A stretch of DNA of 64,000 bases. Origin: Cupriavidus nantongensis (GTDB lineage: Bacteria; Pseudomonadota; Gammaproteobacteria; Burkholderiales; Burkholderiaceae). The translations under genes were made by a program, and so were the position numbers. The notes below the pieces were generated by a model. It was not told the DNA's origin. It saw only the letters and a list, made by a program, of their open reading frames with translations, and did no database searches. Shown here one piece after another: positions 37,149-48,309 of the stretch (position 1 is its first letter; each line of letters opens with the position of its first letter). The stretch is from NCBI RefSeq assembly GCF_001598055.1, contig NZ_CP014844.1, positions 682,001-746,000 on the forward strand, written 5' to 3'.

Positions 37149-38404
37149 GGCGGGGCTTCCTTGTGGGGCGTGGCGGGAGTGGCGGATCTGGCGGCCCGGG
37201 CCGGGCCGCCGTGGTCGGACAGCAGTGTCTCGAGCGCCAGCAGGCTGTCCAGGTTATGGGCCGGGCGCAGCGCGTCGACGTGCGGCAGGATGGCCTGCAC
37301 GCCACGCGCCTGCGGCGTGAAGCCGGGGTAGCGCAGCAGCGGATTGAGCCAGACGATGCGGTGGGCAAAGCGGCGCAGCCGCGCCATCTCTTCGCCCAGC
37401 AGTTCGATCTGCTCGTGGTCGAGGCCGTCGGTGACCAGCAGCACGGTGGCGCGCCCGGACAGCGTGCGCCGCGCCCAGTGGCGGTTGAAGCTCGCCAGCG
37501 CGGCGCCGATGCGGGTGCCGCCGGCCCAGTCGCGCAGCTGGCCGGTGATGACGGCGACGGCCTCGTCCGGGTCGCGTTCGCGCAGCGAGCGGGTGATGTT
37601 GGTCAGCCGGGTGCCGAACAGGAACACCGCCAGCCGCTCGCGCGACTGCATCAGCGCGTGGCAAAAGTACAGCACCGCGCGCGAGTACTGGCTCATCGAG
37701 CCGGAGATATCGAGCAGCAGCACCAGCGGCGGCTTGCGCTCGGCATGCCTGCGGAATTTCCAGCGCAGCCACTCGCCGTGCTGGCGCACCGCCAGGCGCG
37801 CGCTCGCGCGCAGGTCGGCGTGGGTGCCGCAGGCGGCGGCGCGCAGCCGGCGCGTGCGCTGCAGCGCCAGATGGGCGCGGCGGGTGCGCACCAGGTGCTG
37901 CAGCGCGCGCCATTCCTGCGCGGTCAGGGTCTCGAAATCGCGCTGCGCCAGGCGCTCCTGGTCGGAAAAGGTCAGCGGCACGTGGATGCGCTCGGCTTCG
38001 GTCTGTGCCGGGCGCGACGGCATGTCGGGCTGGCGCGCGGCCAGCGCATCTGCCAGCCGGTTGCTGCGCTTGGGCGGCGGCGCGCCCGCGTCGACGCGCG
38101 GCAGCAGCAGCGCACGCAGCTTGCCTTCCCAGTCGGGATCGCGCCAGAACAGGTCGAAGGCGGCGTCGAACAGCGGGCGCTGGTCGGGGCCGGACAGCAC
38201 CAGCGCCGCCAGCGCGGCGCGCACCTCGTCGCGCTGGCCGATATCGACCAGCCGCAGCGCGGCCAGCGCATCGACCGCGTGCGCCGGCGACAGCGCAAAG
38301 CCGCCATCGCGCAGCAGCCGCATGAAGTGGGTAACGTTGCGCGCCAGCACCGGCAGTCCGGCCTGCGGACCGCCGCTGCGCGCGCCGGCGTGCAGCATCG
38401 GCAC
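37139..38404 (-). CDS. coxE: CoxE-like von Willebrand A domain protein
   Basis: 421 residues. The N-terminal half is helical (VTHFMRLLRDGGFALSPAHAVDALAAL). The vWA domain starts at about residue 225 with PLVLLLDISGSMSQYS, a complete MIDAS D-x-S-x-S, and continues ...GGTRIGAALASFN and VLLVTDGLDHEQ. CoxE works with the MoxR ATPase CoxD to mature the bimetallic [MoO2-S-Cu] site in CO dehydrogenase. It lies 3 bases downstream of the ATPase gene. In form II operons the pair presumably serves another maturation step. Confidence 0.92.
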   Translation of the reverse strand: MPMLHAGARSGGPQAGLPVLARNVTHFMRLLRDGGFALSPAHAVDALAALRLVDIGQRDEVRAALAALVLSGPDQRPLFDAAFDLFWRDPDWEGKLRALLLPRVDAGAPPPKRSNRLADALAARQPDMPSRPAQTEAERIHVPLTFSDQERLAQRDFETLTAQEWRALQHLVRTRRAHLALQRTRRLRAAACGTHADLRASARLAVRQHGEWLRWKFRRHAERKPPLVLLLDISGSMSQYSRAVLYFCHALMQSRERLAVFLFGTRLTNITRSLRERDPDEAVAVITGQLRDWAGGTRIGAALASFNRHWARRTLSGRATVLLVTDGLDHEQIELLGEEMARLRRFAHRIVWLNPLLRYPGFTPQARGVQAILPHVDALRPAHNLDSLLALETLLSDHGGPARAARSATPATPHKEAPPWK

Positions 38405-38407
38405 GGC

Positions 38408-39304
38408 TCAGCCTCCCGGCGTGGCGCCCGCCAGCAATTCCGCCACGGTGGGGCCGTCGACGCGCGCCAGGTCGTCCTGGTATTTGAGCAGCACGCCCAG
38501 CGTATCGCGCACGGACTGCGGATCGAGCTCGGTGGTGCCCAGCGCGGCCAGCGCACGGCACCAGTCGATCGCCTCGGCGATGCCGGGCGCCTTGAACAGG
38601 TCGATGCCGCGCAGCCGGTGCACGAAATCGATCGCCTGCTCCTGCAGTGCGGCGGCCGCCTCGGGCGCGCGCGCCGCGACGATCTGCAGTTCGCGCTCGC
38701 GCTCCGGATAGCCGACCCACTGGTACAGGCAGCGGCGCTTGAGCGCGTCATGGACCTCGCGCGTGCGGTTGGAGGTGATCACGATCAGCGGCGGGCGCTC
38801 GGCGCGGATCACGCCGATCTCCGGGATCGACACCTGGAATTCGGACAGGATCTCCAGCAGGAAGGCCTCGAACGGTTCGTCGGCGCGGTCGATCTCGTCG
38901 ATCAGCAGCACGCGCGGCACGTCGGGCGCGGCGGGATCGGGCAGCAGCGCCTCGAGCAGCGGGCGCTTGAGCAGGTAGTCGTCGTGGTACAGCGATTGCG
39001 CTTCGGGCCGCTCGCCGCGCGCCTCTGCCAGTCGCAGCGCCATGATCTGGCGTGGATAGTCCCATTCGTAGAGCGCGCTGGCGGCATCGAGGCCTTCGTA
39101 GCATTGCAACCGCAGCAGCCGCGTGCCGAGCACGCCCGCCATCGCCTGCGCCAGCGCGGTCTTGCCGACGCCCGGCTCGCCCTCGAGGAACAACGGGCGC
39201 TGCATGCGCAGCGCTAGGTAGAGCACCGTGGCGGTTTCGCGGTCGGCGAAGTACTGCTGGCGGGCGAGCTGGGCGAGGGTGTCGTCGATGGAGGTGGGGA
39301 GCAT
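38408..39304 (-). CDS. coxD: CoxD-like MoxR-family AAA+ ATPase
   Basis: 298 residues from the ATG at 39302-39304; the frame is open to 39664 but runs through an intergenic repeat and so is not coding. Walker A is LEGEPGVGKTALAQAMA (about 37-53), the MoxR block is LLRLQCYEGLDAASALYEWDY, Walker B is VLLIDEIDRADEPFEAFLLEILSEF, and sensor 1 is LIVITSNRTREVHDALKRRC. It is the ATPase partner of the CoxE vWA protein. The ribosome-binding site is weak. Separated from the coxM homologue by 188 bases that contain REPIN-like copy C. Confidence 0.92.
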   Translation of the reverse strand: MLPTSIDDTLAQLARQQYFADRETATVLYLALRMQRPLFLEGEPGVGKTALAQAMAGVLGTRLLRLQCYEGLDAASALYEWDYPRQIMALRLAEARGERPEAQSLYHDDYLLKRPLLEALLPDPAAPDVPRVLLIDEIDRADEPFEAFLLEILSEFQVSIPEIGVIRAERPPLIVITSNRTREVHDALKRRCLYQWVGYPERERELQIVAARAPEAAAALQEQAIDFVHRLRGIDLFKAPGIAEAIDWCRALAALGTTELDPQSVRDTLGVLLKYQDDLARVDGPTVAELLAGATPGG

Positions 39305-39349
39305 GGACGTTCTTGTTTGCCGACGCGCCTGGCGCGCCTGCGGTTTGCT

Positions 39350-39466
39350 CCCCTCGCCCGCTTGCGGGAGAGGGGCGGGGGAGAGGGCAGGAGGTTCGCC
39401 AGCGATCACGCATGCAGCAAGCGCCGGCCCTCTCCCCCAACCCCTCTCCCGCGCGCGGGAGAGGGG
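39350..39466. repeat. REPIN-like bipartite palindromic element, copy C
   Basis: Hairpin one reads CCCTCGCCCGC-TT-GCGGGAGAGGG (one mismatch, 39351-39374) then GCGGGGGAGAGGGC. After about 45 bases comes CCCTCTCCCCCAA and hairpin two, with perfect 12-bp arms CCCCTCTCCCGC/GCGGGAGAGGGG (39441-39466). It sits inside the cox-like operon, between the coxM-like and coxD-like genes, so it could modulate transcript decay or read-through there. Confidence 0.9.
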
Positions 39467-39492
39467 AGACAACATGCAGCAATGGACAAGCA

Positions 39493-40293
39493 CTAACCCT
39501 TCAGCGCCGCCTCCACCGCCCTCGCCGCCAGCACCGGAATCAGATGCGCCCGGTACTCCGCCGACCCATGCAGGTCGCTGTTCAGCCGTGCCGCATCGAC
39601 CTTCGCCCCGCGCGCCGCCTGCGCGGTGAAGTTGGCCGACAGCGCCTGCTCCAGCGGCTGGCAACGGAACACGCTGTCCGCCGCGCCCGTGACCGCGACG
39701 CGCACCGTGTTGCCGGTGCGCGCCACCAGCACGCCCACCAGCGCGAAGCGCGACGCCGGGTTGGCAAACTTGGCGTAGGCGGCCTGGTCCGGGATCGGGA
39801 AGCGTACCGCGGTGATCAGCTCGTCGGCTTCCAGCGCGGTCTCGTAGAGGCCCTTGAAGAAGTCGTCGGCCGCGATGCTGCGGCGGTCGGTGACCACGGT
39901 CGCGCCCAGTCCCAGCACGCCGGCCGGGTAGTCTGCAGCGGGATCGTCATTGGCCAGCGCGCCGCCGATGGTGCCCATCGCGCGCACCTGCCGGTCGCCG
40001 ATGCCGCCGGCCAGCGTCGCCAGCGCCGGGATGCGCTGGCGCACCTCGGCGTTGGCTTCGACGTCGGCATGGCGCGCGGCGGCGCCGATGACGATCTCGT
40101 TGCCTTCGACGCGGATCTCGGCCATGCCGGGGATGCGCGCCACGTCGACCAGCGTCGATGGCGATGCCAGCCGCAGCTTCATCGCCGCCAGCAGGCTCTG
40201 GCCGCCGCCGAGGAACTTGGCGTCGGGATCGGCCTTGAGTTTTTCGACCGCCGCCTTGGCATCCGCGGCGCGTTCAAAGTTGAATGCGTACAT
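39493..40293 (-). CDS. coxM: FAD-binding medium subunit of a molybdenum hydroxylase
   Basis: 266 residues. FAD motifs of the CoxM/CutM family are both present: [27 protein letters not shown] and [17 protein letters not shown]. The C-terminal CO_deh_flav_C domain includes [19 protein letters not shown] and [22 protein letters not shown]. It passes electrons from the 2Fe-2S subunit to the quinone or another acceptor. It lies 25 bases after the large-subunit gene. The order S-L-M differs from the M-S-L of classical CO dehydrogenase operons. Confidence 0.94.
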   Translation of the reverse strand: MYAFNFERAADAKAAVEKLKADPDAKFLGGGQSLLAAMKLRLASPSTLVDVARIPGMAEIRVEGNEIVIGAAARHADVEANAEVRQRIPALATLAGGIGDRQVRAMGTIGGALANDDPAADYPAGVLGLGATVVTDRRSIAADDFFKGLYETALEADELITAVRFPIPDQAAYAKFANPASRFALVGVLVARTGNTVRVAVTGAADSVFRCQPLEQALSANFTAQAARGAKVDAARLNSDLHGSAEYRAHLIPVLAARAVEAALKG

Positions 40294-40318
40294 GTCGGTT
40301 TCCTTTGCGGATGGTGGA

Positions 40319-42700
40319 TCAAGGCTGAGGCTGCGCGGCCTGGATCGCCTGCCACACGCGATGCGGCGTGGCGGGCATCTGCACGTCCTTCACGCCCAGC
40401 GGCGACAGCGCATCGACCAGCGCGTTGATGAACGCCGGCGGCGAGCCGATCGCGCCGGCCTCGCCGCAGCCCTTCACGCCCAGCGGGTTGTGCGTGCACG
40501 GCGTGCCGCTGGCGGTCTCGACGGTGAAGTCGGGCAGGTCGCCGGCGCGCGGCATGGCGTAGTCCATGTACGAGCCGGTCAGCAGCTGGCCGCTGTCGTT
40601 GTCGTAGACGCATTGCTCCAGCATGGCCTGGCCCAAGCCCTGGCCGATGCCGCCATGCACCTGACCTTCGACGATCATCGGGTTGATGATGTTGCCGAAG
40701 TCGTCGACCGCGGTGAACTTGACCACCTGCGACGCGCCGGTGTCGGGGTCGACCTCCACCTCGCACACATAGGCGCCGGACGGGTAGGTGAAGTTGGTCG
40801 GGTCGTAGAACGCGTTTTCGTTCAGGCCCGGCTCGAGCTTGTCGAGAGGGTAGTTGTGCGGCACGTAGGCGCTCAGCGCGACCTCGCCAAAGGTCTTGGT
40901 GCGGTCGGTGCCGGCCACGCGGAACACGCCGTTGCTGAACTCGATGTCGCTGTCCGACGCCTCCAGCAGGTGTGCGGCGATCTTCTTGGCCTTGGCCTCG
41001 ATCTTGTCGAGCGCCTTGACGATGGCCGAGCCACCCACCGCCAGCGAGCGCGAGCCGTAGGTACCCATGCCGAACGGCACGCGCCCGGTGTCGCCGTGCA
41101 CGATCTCGACCTGGTCGAGCTGCAGCCCGAGGCGGTCCGCCACCACCTGCGCGAAGGTGGTCTCGTGCCCCTGGCCATGGCTGTGCGAGCCGGTGAAGAC
41201 CGTCACCGTGCCGGTCGGGTGCACGCGGATCTCGCCCACCTCGAACAGGCCGGCGCGCGCGCCGAGCGCGCCGGCGATATTGGAAGGCGCCAGCCCGCAG
41301 GCTTCGATATAGCAGGAATAACCGAGGCCGCGCAGCTTGCCGCGCTGCTTCGCCTCGTCGCGCCGCGCCGGGAAGCCCTTGACGTCGGCCAGTTCCTGCG
41401 CGCGCGCCAGGCACGGCTCGTAGTCGCCGGTGTCGTAGGTCAGGCCCACCGGAGTCGCGTACGGGAACTGGCGGATAAAGTTCTTGCGGCGCAGCTCGGC
41501 CGGATCGAGGTTCAGCTCGCGCGCGGCGGTCTCGACCAGGCGTTCGACCACGAAGGTCGCTTCGGGCCGGCCCGCGCCGCGGTAGGCATCGACCGGCGCG
41601 GTGTTGGTGAACACCGCCTTGACCTCCGCATAGATCGCCGGGGTGGCGTACTGGCCGGCCAGCAGCGTCGCATAGAGGATGGTCGGCACGCTGCTGGCGA
41701 AGGTCGACAGGTAGGCGCCCATATTGGCGACGGTATGTACCCGCATCGCCAGGAACTTGCCGTCGGCGTCGAGCGCCAGCTCGGCCCTGGTGACATGGTC
41801 ACGGCCATGCGCGTCGGTCAGGAAGGATTCGCTGCGGTCCGCAGTCCACTTGACCGGCCGCCCCACCTTCTTCGAGGCCCACGTCAGCGCCACGTCCTCC
41901 GGGTACAGGAAGATCTTGGAGCCGAAACCGCCGCCGACGTCGGGCGCGATGATGCGCAGCCGCGATTCCGGCAGCCCCAGCACGAACGCGCCCATCAGCA
42001 GGCGCTCGACATGCGGGTTCTGGCTGGCGACGTAGACGGTGTAGCTGTCGTCCTGGCGCGCATAGCTGGCGTTTACCGCGCGCGGCTCGATCGCATTCGG
42101 GATCAGCCGGTTGTTGACAATCTCCAGCGTGGTCACGTGCGCGGCCTTGGCGAAGGCGGCGTCGGTGGCGGCCTTGTCGCCGTGGCCCCAGGTGTAGCAG
42201 GTGTTGGCCGGCACCTCGTCATGCACCAGCGTCGACGCCGATGCGGCCTCGGCTGCGCCGACCACGGCCGGCAGCTCTTCGTAGTCGACGTCGATCTGCT
42301 CGGCGGCGTCGCGCGCCTGCTGCAGGGTTTCGGCGATCACCAGCGCCACCTGGTCGCCGACGTGGCGCACCTTGTCGTGGGCGATCACCGGGTGCGGCGG
42401 CTCTTTCATCGGCGTGCCGTCGATGCTGTGGATCAGCCAGCCGCAGGGCAGGCCGCCGACCTTGTCGGCGGCAAGCTCGGCGCCGGTCAGCACGGCGATC
42501 ACGCCGGGCGCGGCCTCTGCCGCGCTCTTGTCGATGGCGCGGATGCGCGCGTGCGCGTGCGGCGAGCGCAGGAAGTAACCGTAGCTCTGCTGCGGCAGCA
42601 CGATGTCGTCGGTGTACTGGCCGTTGCCGGTCAGGTAGCGATAGTCTTCCTTGCGCTTGACGGAGGCGCCCACCAGGCGCTGGTTGTCGGGTGCGTTCAT
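40319..42700 (-). CDS. coxL: molybdopterin-binding large subunit, form II CO-dehydrogenase-like (substrate unknown)
   Basis: 793 residues. Xanthine-dehydrogenase-family blocks occur in order: [60 protein letters not shown] and the C-terminal catalytic-Glu block [20 protein letters not shown]. The active-site loop is A-Y-R-G-A-G-R at residues 372-378. In genuine form I CO dehydrogenase this is A-Y-R-C-S-F-R, whose Cys holds the copper; here it is Gly375. This is the form II signature, so CO oxidation should not be assumed. It follows the 2Fe-2S subunit gene by 12 bases. Confidence 0.93.
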   Translation of the reverse strand: MNAPDNQRLVGASVKRKEDYRYLTGNGQYTDDIVLPQQSYGYFLRSPHAHARIRAIDKSAAEAAPGVIAVLTGAELAADKVGGLPCGWLIHSIDGTPMKEPPHPVIAHDKVRHVGDQVALVIAETLQQARDAAEQIDVDYEELPAVVGAAEAASASTLVHDEVPANTCYTWGHGDKAATDAAFAKAAHVTTLEIVNNRLIPNAIEPRAVNASYARQDDSYTVYVASQNPHVERLLMGAFVLGLPESRLRIIAPDVGGGFGSKIFLYPEDVALTWASKKVGRPVKWTADRSESFLTDAHGRDHVTRAELALDADGKFLAMRVHTVANMGAYLSTFASSVPTILYATLLAGQYATPAIYAEVKAVFTNTAPVDAYRGAGRPEATFVVERLVETAARELNLDPAELRRKNFIRQFPYATPVGLTYDTGDYEPCLARAQELADVKGFPARRDEAKQRGKLRGLGYSCYIEACGLAPSNIAGALGARAGLFEVGEIRVHPTGTVTVFTGSHSHGQGHETTFAQVVADRLGLQLDQVEIVHGDTGRVPFGMGTYGSRSLAVGGSAIVKALDKIEAKAKKIAAHLLEASDSDIEFSNGVFRVAGTDRTKTFGEVALSAYVPHNYPLDKLEPGLNENAFYDPTNFTYPSGAYVCEVEVDPDTGASQVVKFTAVDDFGNIINPMIVEGQVHGGIGQGLGQAMLEQCVYDNDSGQLLTGSYMDYAMPRAGDLPDFTVETASGTPCTHNPLGVKGCGEAGAIGSPPAFINALVDALSPLGVKDVQMPATPHRVWQAIQAAQPQP

Positions 42701-42712
42701 GGCGTCTCCCCT

Positions 42713-43222
<510 letters not shown>

Positions 43223-43542
43223 GCTTGTCTCCATGTGGGGTGGACGCGCATGACCAATACCGAGATCCCCAAAGAAACTGCGCGGGACTGGCCACGACGC
43301 GGTACTGCCGCTTAAGACGGCTATAGGACGGCTAATTCGTGATATTGGTGCTGCCGCTGCAACTGCTGTTGGTGCGCCAGCGAACCTTGCGGCGGGCGCA
43401 TCGGCACGGCCAGCGAACGTTTGGCCGCGACAGGCTCTAACAGTTAATCACAAATCCCGCACAGGTGCCATGTGGTTTGCCCGCGCCCCGTTTGGGGCAC
43501 GGGCCGCTAGAATGAGCCGCGCCACCGGCCCTGTCCCCTTAC
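43223..43542. other. divergent intergenic region of 320 bases upstream of the cox-like operon
   Basis: It must hold the promoter of the coxS-led operon (left) and of the YqaA-like gene (right). A GC-rich hairpin, GCCCG-c-GCCCC-gttt-GGGGC-a-CGGGC, occupies 43479-43504, just before a TAGAAT word at 43508-43513. No convincing sigma-54 site or RNA element is seen. Confidence 0.45.
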
Positions 43543-44121
43543 ATGGAAGCCTTCTTCGACTGGCTGTTCGAAACCATTGCCTTGCCCAAGGTAGGCCTGC
43601 CCGCGATCTTCGTGGTCAGCCTGGTGTCGGCGACCTTGCTGCCGCTCGGCTCCGAGCCCGCCGTGTTCGGCTACGTCAAGCTCAATCCGCAGATGTTCTG
43701 GCCGGCGATCCTGGTGGCCACCGCCGGCAACACCGTCGGCGGTGCGATCGACTGGTGGCTGGGCTACGCCGCCAAGCTGGCGCTGGTGCGCTACCACAAG
43801 CGGCGCCGTGCGCGGGAGCACGAGGCCGAGCACCTGGAGCACCGCGCGCACGCGCGCAAGCCGCCCAAGCCCAAGCTCGATGTCCGTTACTTCCGCTGGA
43901 TGCGCCGGCTGGGCCCGCCCACGCTGCTGCTGTCGTGGCTGCCCGGCGTGGGTGATCCATTGTGCACCCTGGCGGGCTGGCTGCGGCTGTCGTTCTGGCC
44001 CAGCCTGGCATGGATGGCGGTCGGCAAGTTCCTGCGCTACCTGGTCATGACCGCCGCGCTGATGTGGATTCCGGACACTTTCTGGCAGAACATTGCGCAC
44101 ACGGTGAAGGCCTGGTTCTGA
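43543..44121 (+). CDS. YqaA/DedA-like inner-membrane protein
   Basis: 192 residues. Helices: LPKVGLPAIFVVSLVSATLLPLGSEPAVFGYV, PAILVATAGNTVGGAIDWWLGY, PPTLLLSWLPGVGDPLCTLAGWLRL, and ALMWIPDTFW at the end. The phrases SATLLPLGSE and GNTVGG.idw..G are typical of the YqaA branch of the DedA (SNARE-associated) superfamily, and SWLPGVGDPLCTLAGW is the re-entrant block thought to matter for lipid or ion handling. A charged, His/Arg-rich cytoplasmic loop (about 84-115) separates the halves. DedA relatives are linked to undecaprenyl-phosphate or phospholipid flipping; not tested for YqaA. Confidence 0.87.
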   Translation: MEAFFDWLFETIALPKVGLPAIFVVSLVSATLLPLGSEPAVFGYVKLNPQMFWPAILVATAGNTVGGAIDWWLGYAAKLALVRYHKRRRAREHEAEHLEHRAHARKPPKPKLDVRYFRWMRRLGPPTLLLSWLPGVGDPLCTLAGWLRLSFWPSLAWMAVGKFLRYLVMTAALMWIPDTFWQNIAHTVKAWF

Positions 44122-44302
44122 GTCAGGAGGGCGCCGGGGCCGTTTTGCGGGGTGCATCCGGCGCCCCGGACAGGCGCTAATCCCTTGTTCCGACAAGGAT
44201 TCCGTCATGTTGCGGTGCGGCGAAAGCAGGGCTTGCAGTACAATCGCCCTTTACTGAACGATTCGCGCACTGTCCCCGTGCGCAGCAGGAAGCGGTCCCC
44301 CC

Positions 44303-47300
44303 ATGAACGCCCCACTCGTGCTCGACGCCAAGCTCGCCGCGCAGGACGCCCCGCCGCGCCTGCGTGAAATCCCCTATAACTACACGTCCTTCTCGGACCG
44401 CGAGATTGTCATCCGGCTGCTCGGCGAGGAAGCCTGGCGCATCCTGGACGAGCTACGCGGCGAGCGCCGCACCGGCCGCTCGGCCCGCATGCTGTACGAG
44501 GTGCTGGGCGATATCTGGGTGGTGCGCCGCAACCCCTACCTGCAGGACGACCTGCTCGAAAATCCCAAGCGCCGCCAGATGCTGGTGAGCGCGCTGCACC
44601 ACCGCCTGAACGAGATCGAGAAGCGCCGCGCTGCCGACCGTGCCGAGCACGCCGAGCCCGCCGCCGAGGACCGTTCGCACCGCGTCGAGCAGCTGGTCGC
44701 GTTCGCCAAGCAGGCGATCGAGGACTTCAAGAACGAATTCGCCGCCGCCTACGACCTGCGCAAGCGCGCGCAGCGCGTGCTGGGCCGCGTCACGCAGAAG
44801 GACAACATCAAGTTCGACGGGCTGTCGCGCGTGTCGCACGTGACCGACGCCACCGACTGGCGCGTCGAATACCCGTTCGTGGTGCTGACGCCCGATACCG
44901 AGGAAGAGATCGCCGGCCTGGTCAAGGGCTGCTTCGAGCTGGGTCTGACCATCATCCCGCGCGGGGGCGGCACCGGCTACACCGGCGGCGCCGTGCCGCT
45001 GACGCCGATGAGCGCGGTGATCAATACCGAGAAGCTGGAGCAGCTCGGGCCGGTCGAGCAGACCGACCTGCCGGGCGTGTCGCACAAGGTCGCGACCATC
45101 TTCTCCGGCGCCGGCGTGGTGACGCGCCGCGTCGCCGACGCGGCCGACCGGGCCGGCCTGGTGTTCGCGGTCGACCCGACCTCGATCGACGCCTCGTGCA
45201 TCGGCGGCAATGTCGCCATGAACGCCGGCGGCAAGAAGGCCGTGCTGTGGGGCACCGCGCTCGACAACCTGGCGTGGTGGCGCATGGTGGACCCGGAAGG
45301 CAACTGGCTGGAAATCACCCGGCTGGACCACAACCTGGGCAAGATCCACGACGTGCCGGTGGCCACCTTCGAGCTGAAGTGGTCGGACGGCAACCGCGCC
45401 CCGGGCGAGAAGGTGCTGCGCACCGAGACCCTGGCGATCGAGGGCCGCAAGTTCCGCAAGGAAGGCCTGGGCAAGGACGTCACCGACAAGTTCCTGGCCG
45501 GCCTGCCCGGCGTGCAGAAGGAAGGCTGCGACGGCATCATCACCAGCGCGCGCTGGATCCTGCATCGCATGCCCAAGCACATCCGCACCGTGTGCCTGGA
45601 GTTCTTCGGCCAGGCGCGCGACGCCATCCCCAGCATCGTCGAGATCAAGGACTACCTCGACGCCGAGACCAAAAAGCCCGGCGGCGCCATCCTGGCCGGC
45701 CTCGAGCACCTGGACGAGCGCTACCTGCGCGCGGTCGGCTACGCCACCAAGAGCAAGCGCAACGCCTTCCCGAAGATGGTGCTGATCGGCGATATCGTCG
45801 GCGACGATGAAGACGCCGTCGCGCGCGCCACCTCGGAAGTGATCCGCATGGCCAACGGCAAGAGCGGCGAAGGCTTTATCGCCGTCAGCCCCGAGGCGCG
45901 CAAGAAGTTCTGGCTGGACCGCTCGCGCACCGCCGCGATTGCGAAGCACACCAACGCCTTCAAGATCAACGAAGACGTGGTGATCCCGCTGAACCGCATG
46001 GGCGAGTACACCGACGGCATCGAGCGCATCAATATCGAGCTGTCGATCAAGAGCAAGCTGCAGCTGGTCGACACGCTCGAAGCGTTCTTCGCGCGCGGCA
46101 ACCTGCCGCTGGGCCGCAGCGACGACGCCAACGAGATCCCCAGCGCCGAACTGCTGGAAGACCGCGTGCAGCACGCGCTGACGCTGCTGCGCGAGATCCG
46201 CGCGCGCTGGCGCTACCTGCAAGGCCATCTCGATACGCCGCTGGCGCAGGCCAGGGCCTCGCTGATCGGGCACGGGCTGGGCCTGCTGGGGCAGGAGTTC
46301 GAGGCGCGGCTGCAGCAGCAGCCGGACGCGACCGTGTTCCACCTGCTGCAGGACCGCACCATCCGCGTCTCGTGGAAGACCGAGATCCGCGCCGAGCTGC
46401 GCAAGATCTTCAACGGCGGCGAGTTCAAGCCGATCCTCGACGAAGCCCAGAAGATCCACAAGCAGGTGCTGCGCGGCCGCGTCTTCGTCGCGCTGCACAT
46501 GCATGCCGGCGACGGCAACGTGCACACCAACATCCCGGTCAATTCGGACGACTACGACATGCTGCAGGACGCGCACCGCGCGGTGGCCCGCATCATGGAC
46601 CTGGCGCGTTCGCTCGACGGCGTGATCTCGGGCGAGCACGGCATCGGCATCACCAAGCTGGAGTTCCTGACCGAGGCCGAGATCGGCGACTTCCGCGCCT
46701 ACAAGCAGAAGGTCGATCCGCAGGGCCGCTTCAACAAGGGCAAGCTGCTGCCCGGCGCCGACCTGCGCAATGCCTACACGCCGTCGTTCGGGCTGATGGG
46801 GCACGAGTCGATCATCATGCAGCAGAGCGACATCGGCGCCATTGCCGAGAGCGTCAAGGACTGCCTGCGCTGCGGCAAGTGCAAGCCGGTGTGCGCCACC
46901 CACGTGCCGCGCGCCAACCTGCTGTACAGCCCGCGCAACAAGATCCTGGCGACTTCGCTGCTGGTCGAGGCCTTCCTGTACGAAGAGCAGACCCGCCGCG
47001 GCATCTCGGTCAAGCACTGGGACGAGTTCTCCGACGTGGCCGACCACTGCACCGTGTGCCACAAGTGCGTGACGCCGTGCCCGGTCAAGATCGACTTCGG
47101 CGACGTGTCGATGAACATGCGCAACCTGCTGCGCAAGATGGGGCAGAAGAAGTTCAACCCCGGCACCGCGGCGTCGATGTTCTTCCTCAACGCCACCAGT
47201 CCCGAGACCATCAACCTGACCCGCAAGGTCATGATCGACTGGGGCTACAAGGCGCAGCGCCTGGGCAACGACGTACTGAAGAAGATCGCGAAGAAGCAGA

Positions 47301-48277
47301 CCGCGCATCCGCCCGCGACCGTGGGCAAGCCGCCGGTGCGCGAGCAGGTGATCCACTTCATCAACAAGAAGATGCCGGGCAACCTGCCCAAGAAGACCGC
47401 GCGCGCGCTGCTCGACATCGAAGACAACGAGATCGTGCCGATCATCCGCGACCCCAAGGCGACCACGCCGGAAACGGAAGCGGTGTTCTACTTCCCGGGC
47501 TGCGGCTCGGAGCGGCTGTTCTCGCAGGTGGGGCTGGCGACGCAGGCGATGCTGTGGCACGTCGGCGTGCAGACCGTGCTGCCGCCGGGCTACCTGTGCT
47601 GCGGCTATCCGCAGCGCGGCAACGGCCAGTACGACAAGGCCGAGAAGATCGTCACCGATAACCGCGTGCTGTTCCACCGCGTCGCCAACACGCTGAACTA
47701 CCTCGACATCAAGACCGTGGTGGTCAGCTGCGGCACCTGCTACGACCAGCTCGCCGGCTATGAATTCGACAAGATCTTCCCGGGCTGCCGCATCATCGAC
47801 ATCCACGAGTACCTGCTCGAGAAGGGCGTCAAGCTGGAAGGCGTGACCGGTACGCGCTACATGTACCACGACCCCTGCCACACGCCGATCAAGACGGTGG
47901 ATCCGACCAAGCTGGTCAACGACCTGATGGGCGGCAACGCCGGCCTGGGCAAGATCGAGAAGAACGAGCGCTGCTGCGGCGAGTCCGGCACGCTGGCGGT
48001 AACCCGCCCGGACGTCTCGACCCAGGTCCGCTTCCGCAAGGAAGAAGAGATGACCAAAGGCGCCGACAAGCTGCGCGCCGACGGCTTCACCGGCGACGTC
48101 AAGATCCTGACCAGCTGCCCGTCGTGCCTGCAGGGCCTGTCGCGCTACAAGGAAGACGCGTCGGTGCAGGCGGACTACATCGTGATCGAGATGGCCAAGC
48201 ACCTGCTGGGCGAGAACTGGATGCCGGAGTATGTGGCGAAGGCCAATGCGGGCGGGATCGAGCGGGTGCTGGTGTAA
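44303..48277 (+). CDS. very large FAD-linked oxidoreductase with DUF3683, FAD_binding_4, 4Fe-4S and CCG domains
   Basis: 1,324 residues. An N-terminal DUF3683 region (about 15-150: [22 protein letters not shown]) is followed by a PCMH-type FAD domain with [15 protein letters not shown] (about 221-235) and a GlcD-like C-terminal oxidase domain ([30 protein letters not shown]). Two 4Fe-4S clusters start at residues 854 ([11 protein letters not shown]) and 916 ([12 protein letters not shown]). Two CCG-type cysteine domains end the protein ([10 protein letters not shown]...[28 protein letters not shown]). It unites GlcD-, GlcF- and D-lactate-dehydrogenase-like parts in one chain, probably a membrane-associated 2-hydroxyacid dehydrogenase feeding quinone. 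Substrate unproven. Confidence 0.93.
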   Translation: MNAPLVLDAKLAAQDAPPRLREIPYNYTSFSDREIVIRLLGEEAWRILDELRGERRTGRSARMLYEVLGDIWVVRRNPYLQDDLLENPKRRQMLVSALHHRLNEIEKRRAADRAEHAEPAAEDRSHRVEQLVAFAKQAIEDFKNEFAAAYDLRKRAQRVLGRVTQKDNIKFDGLSRVSHVTDATDWRVEYPFVVLTPDTEEEIAGLVKGCFELGLTIIPRGGGTGYTGGAVPLTPMSAVINTEKLEQLGPVEQTDLPGVSHKVATIFSGAGVVTRRVADAADRAGLVFAVDPTSIDASCIGGNVAMNAGGKKAVLWGTALDNLAWWRMVDPEGNWLEITRLDHNLGKIHDVPVATFELKWSDGNRAPGEKVLRTETLAIEGRKFRKEGLGKDVTDKFLAGLPGVQKEGCDGIITSARWILHRMPKHIRTVCLEFFGQARDAIPSIVEIKDYLDAETKKPGGAILAGLEHLDERYLRAVGYATKSKRNAFPKMVLIGDIVGDDEDAVARATSEVIRMANGKSGEGFIAVSPEARKKFWLDRSRTAAIAKHTNAFKINEDVVIPLNRMGEYTDGIERINIELSIKSKLQLVDTLEAFFARGNLPLGRSDDANEIPSAELLEDRVQHALTLLREIRARWRYLQGHLDTPLAQARASLIGHGLGLLGQEFEARLQQQPDATVFHLLQDRTIRVSWKTEIRAELRKIFNGGEFKPILDEAQKIHKQVLRGRVFVALHMHAGDGNVHTNIPVNSDDYDMLQDAHRAVARIMDLARSLDGVISGEHGIGITKLEFLTEAEIGDFRAYKQKVDPQGRFNKGKLLPGADLRNAYTPSFGLMGHESIIMQQSDIGAIAESVKDCLRCGKCKPVCATHVPRANLLYSPRNKILATSLLVEAFLYEEQTRRGISVKHWDEFSDVADHCTVCHKCVTPCPVKIDFGDVSMNMRNLLRKMGQKKFNPGTAASMFFLNATSPETINLTRKVMIDWGYKAQRLGNDVLKKIAKKQTAHPPATVGKPPVREQVIHFINKKMPGNLPKKTARALLDIEDNEIVPIIRDPKATTPETEAVFYFPGCGSERLFSQVGLATQAMLWHVGVQTVLPPGYLCCGYPQRGNGQYDKAEKIVTDNRVLFHRVANTLNYLDIKTVVVSCGTCYDQLAGYEFDKIFPGCRIIDIHEYLLEKGVKLEGVTGTRYMYHDPCHTPIKTVDPTKLVNDLMGGNAGLGKIEKNERCCGESGTLAVTRPDVSTQVRFRKEEEMTKGADKLRADGFTGDVKILTSCPSCLQGLSRYKEDASVQADYIVIEMAKHLLGENWMPEYVAKANAGGIERVLV

Positions 48278-48309
48278 AAGCTGAGGCAGCACGAAAGGTA
48301 ACGCGCCGC

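Noticed and set aside
40319..42700. Calling the enzyme a true CO dehydrogenase
   Set aside because: The loop residues at 372-378 lack the copper-binding Cys, so only a form II, substrate-unknown label is justified.
44453..48292. 1,279-codon open frame antisense to the giant oxidoreductase gene
   Set aside because: Its product is His/Val/Gln/Arg-rich with no domain or signal, typical of the complement of a GC-rich gene; the sense frame has clear FAD and Fe-S motifs.
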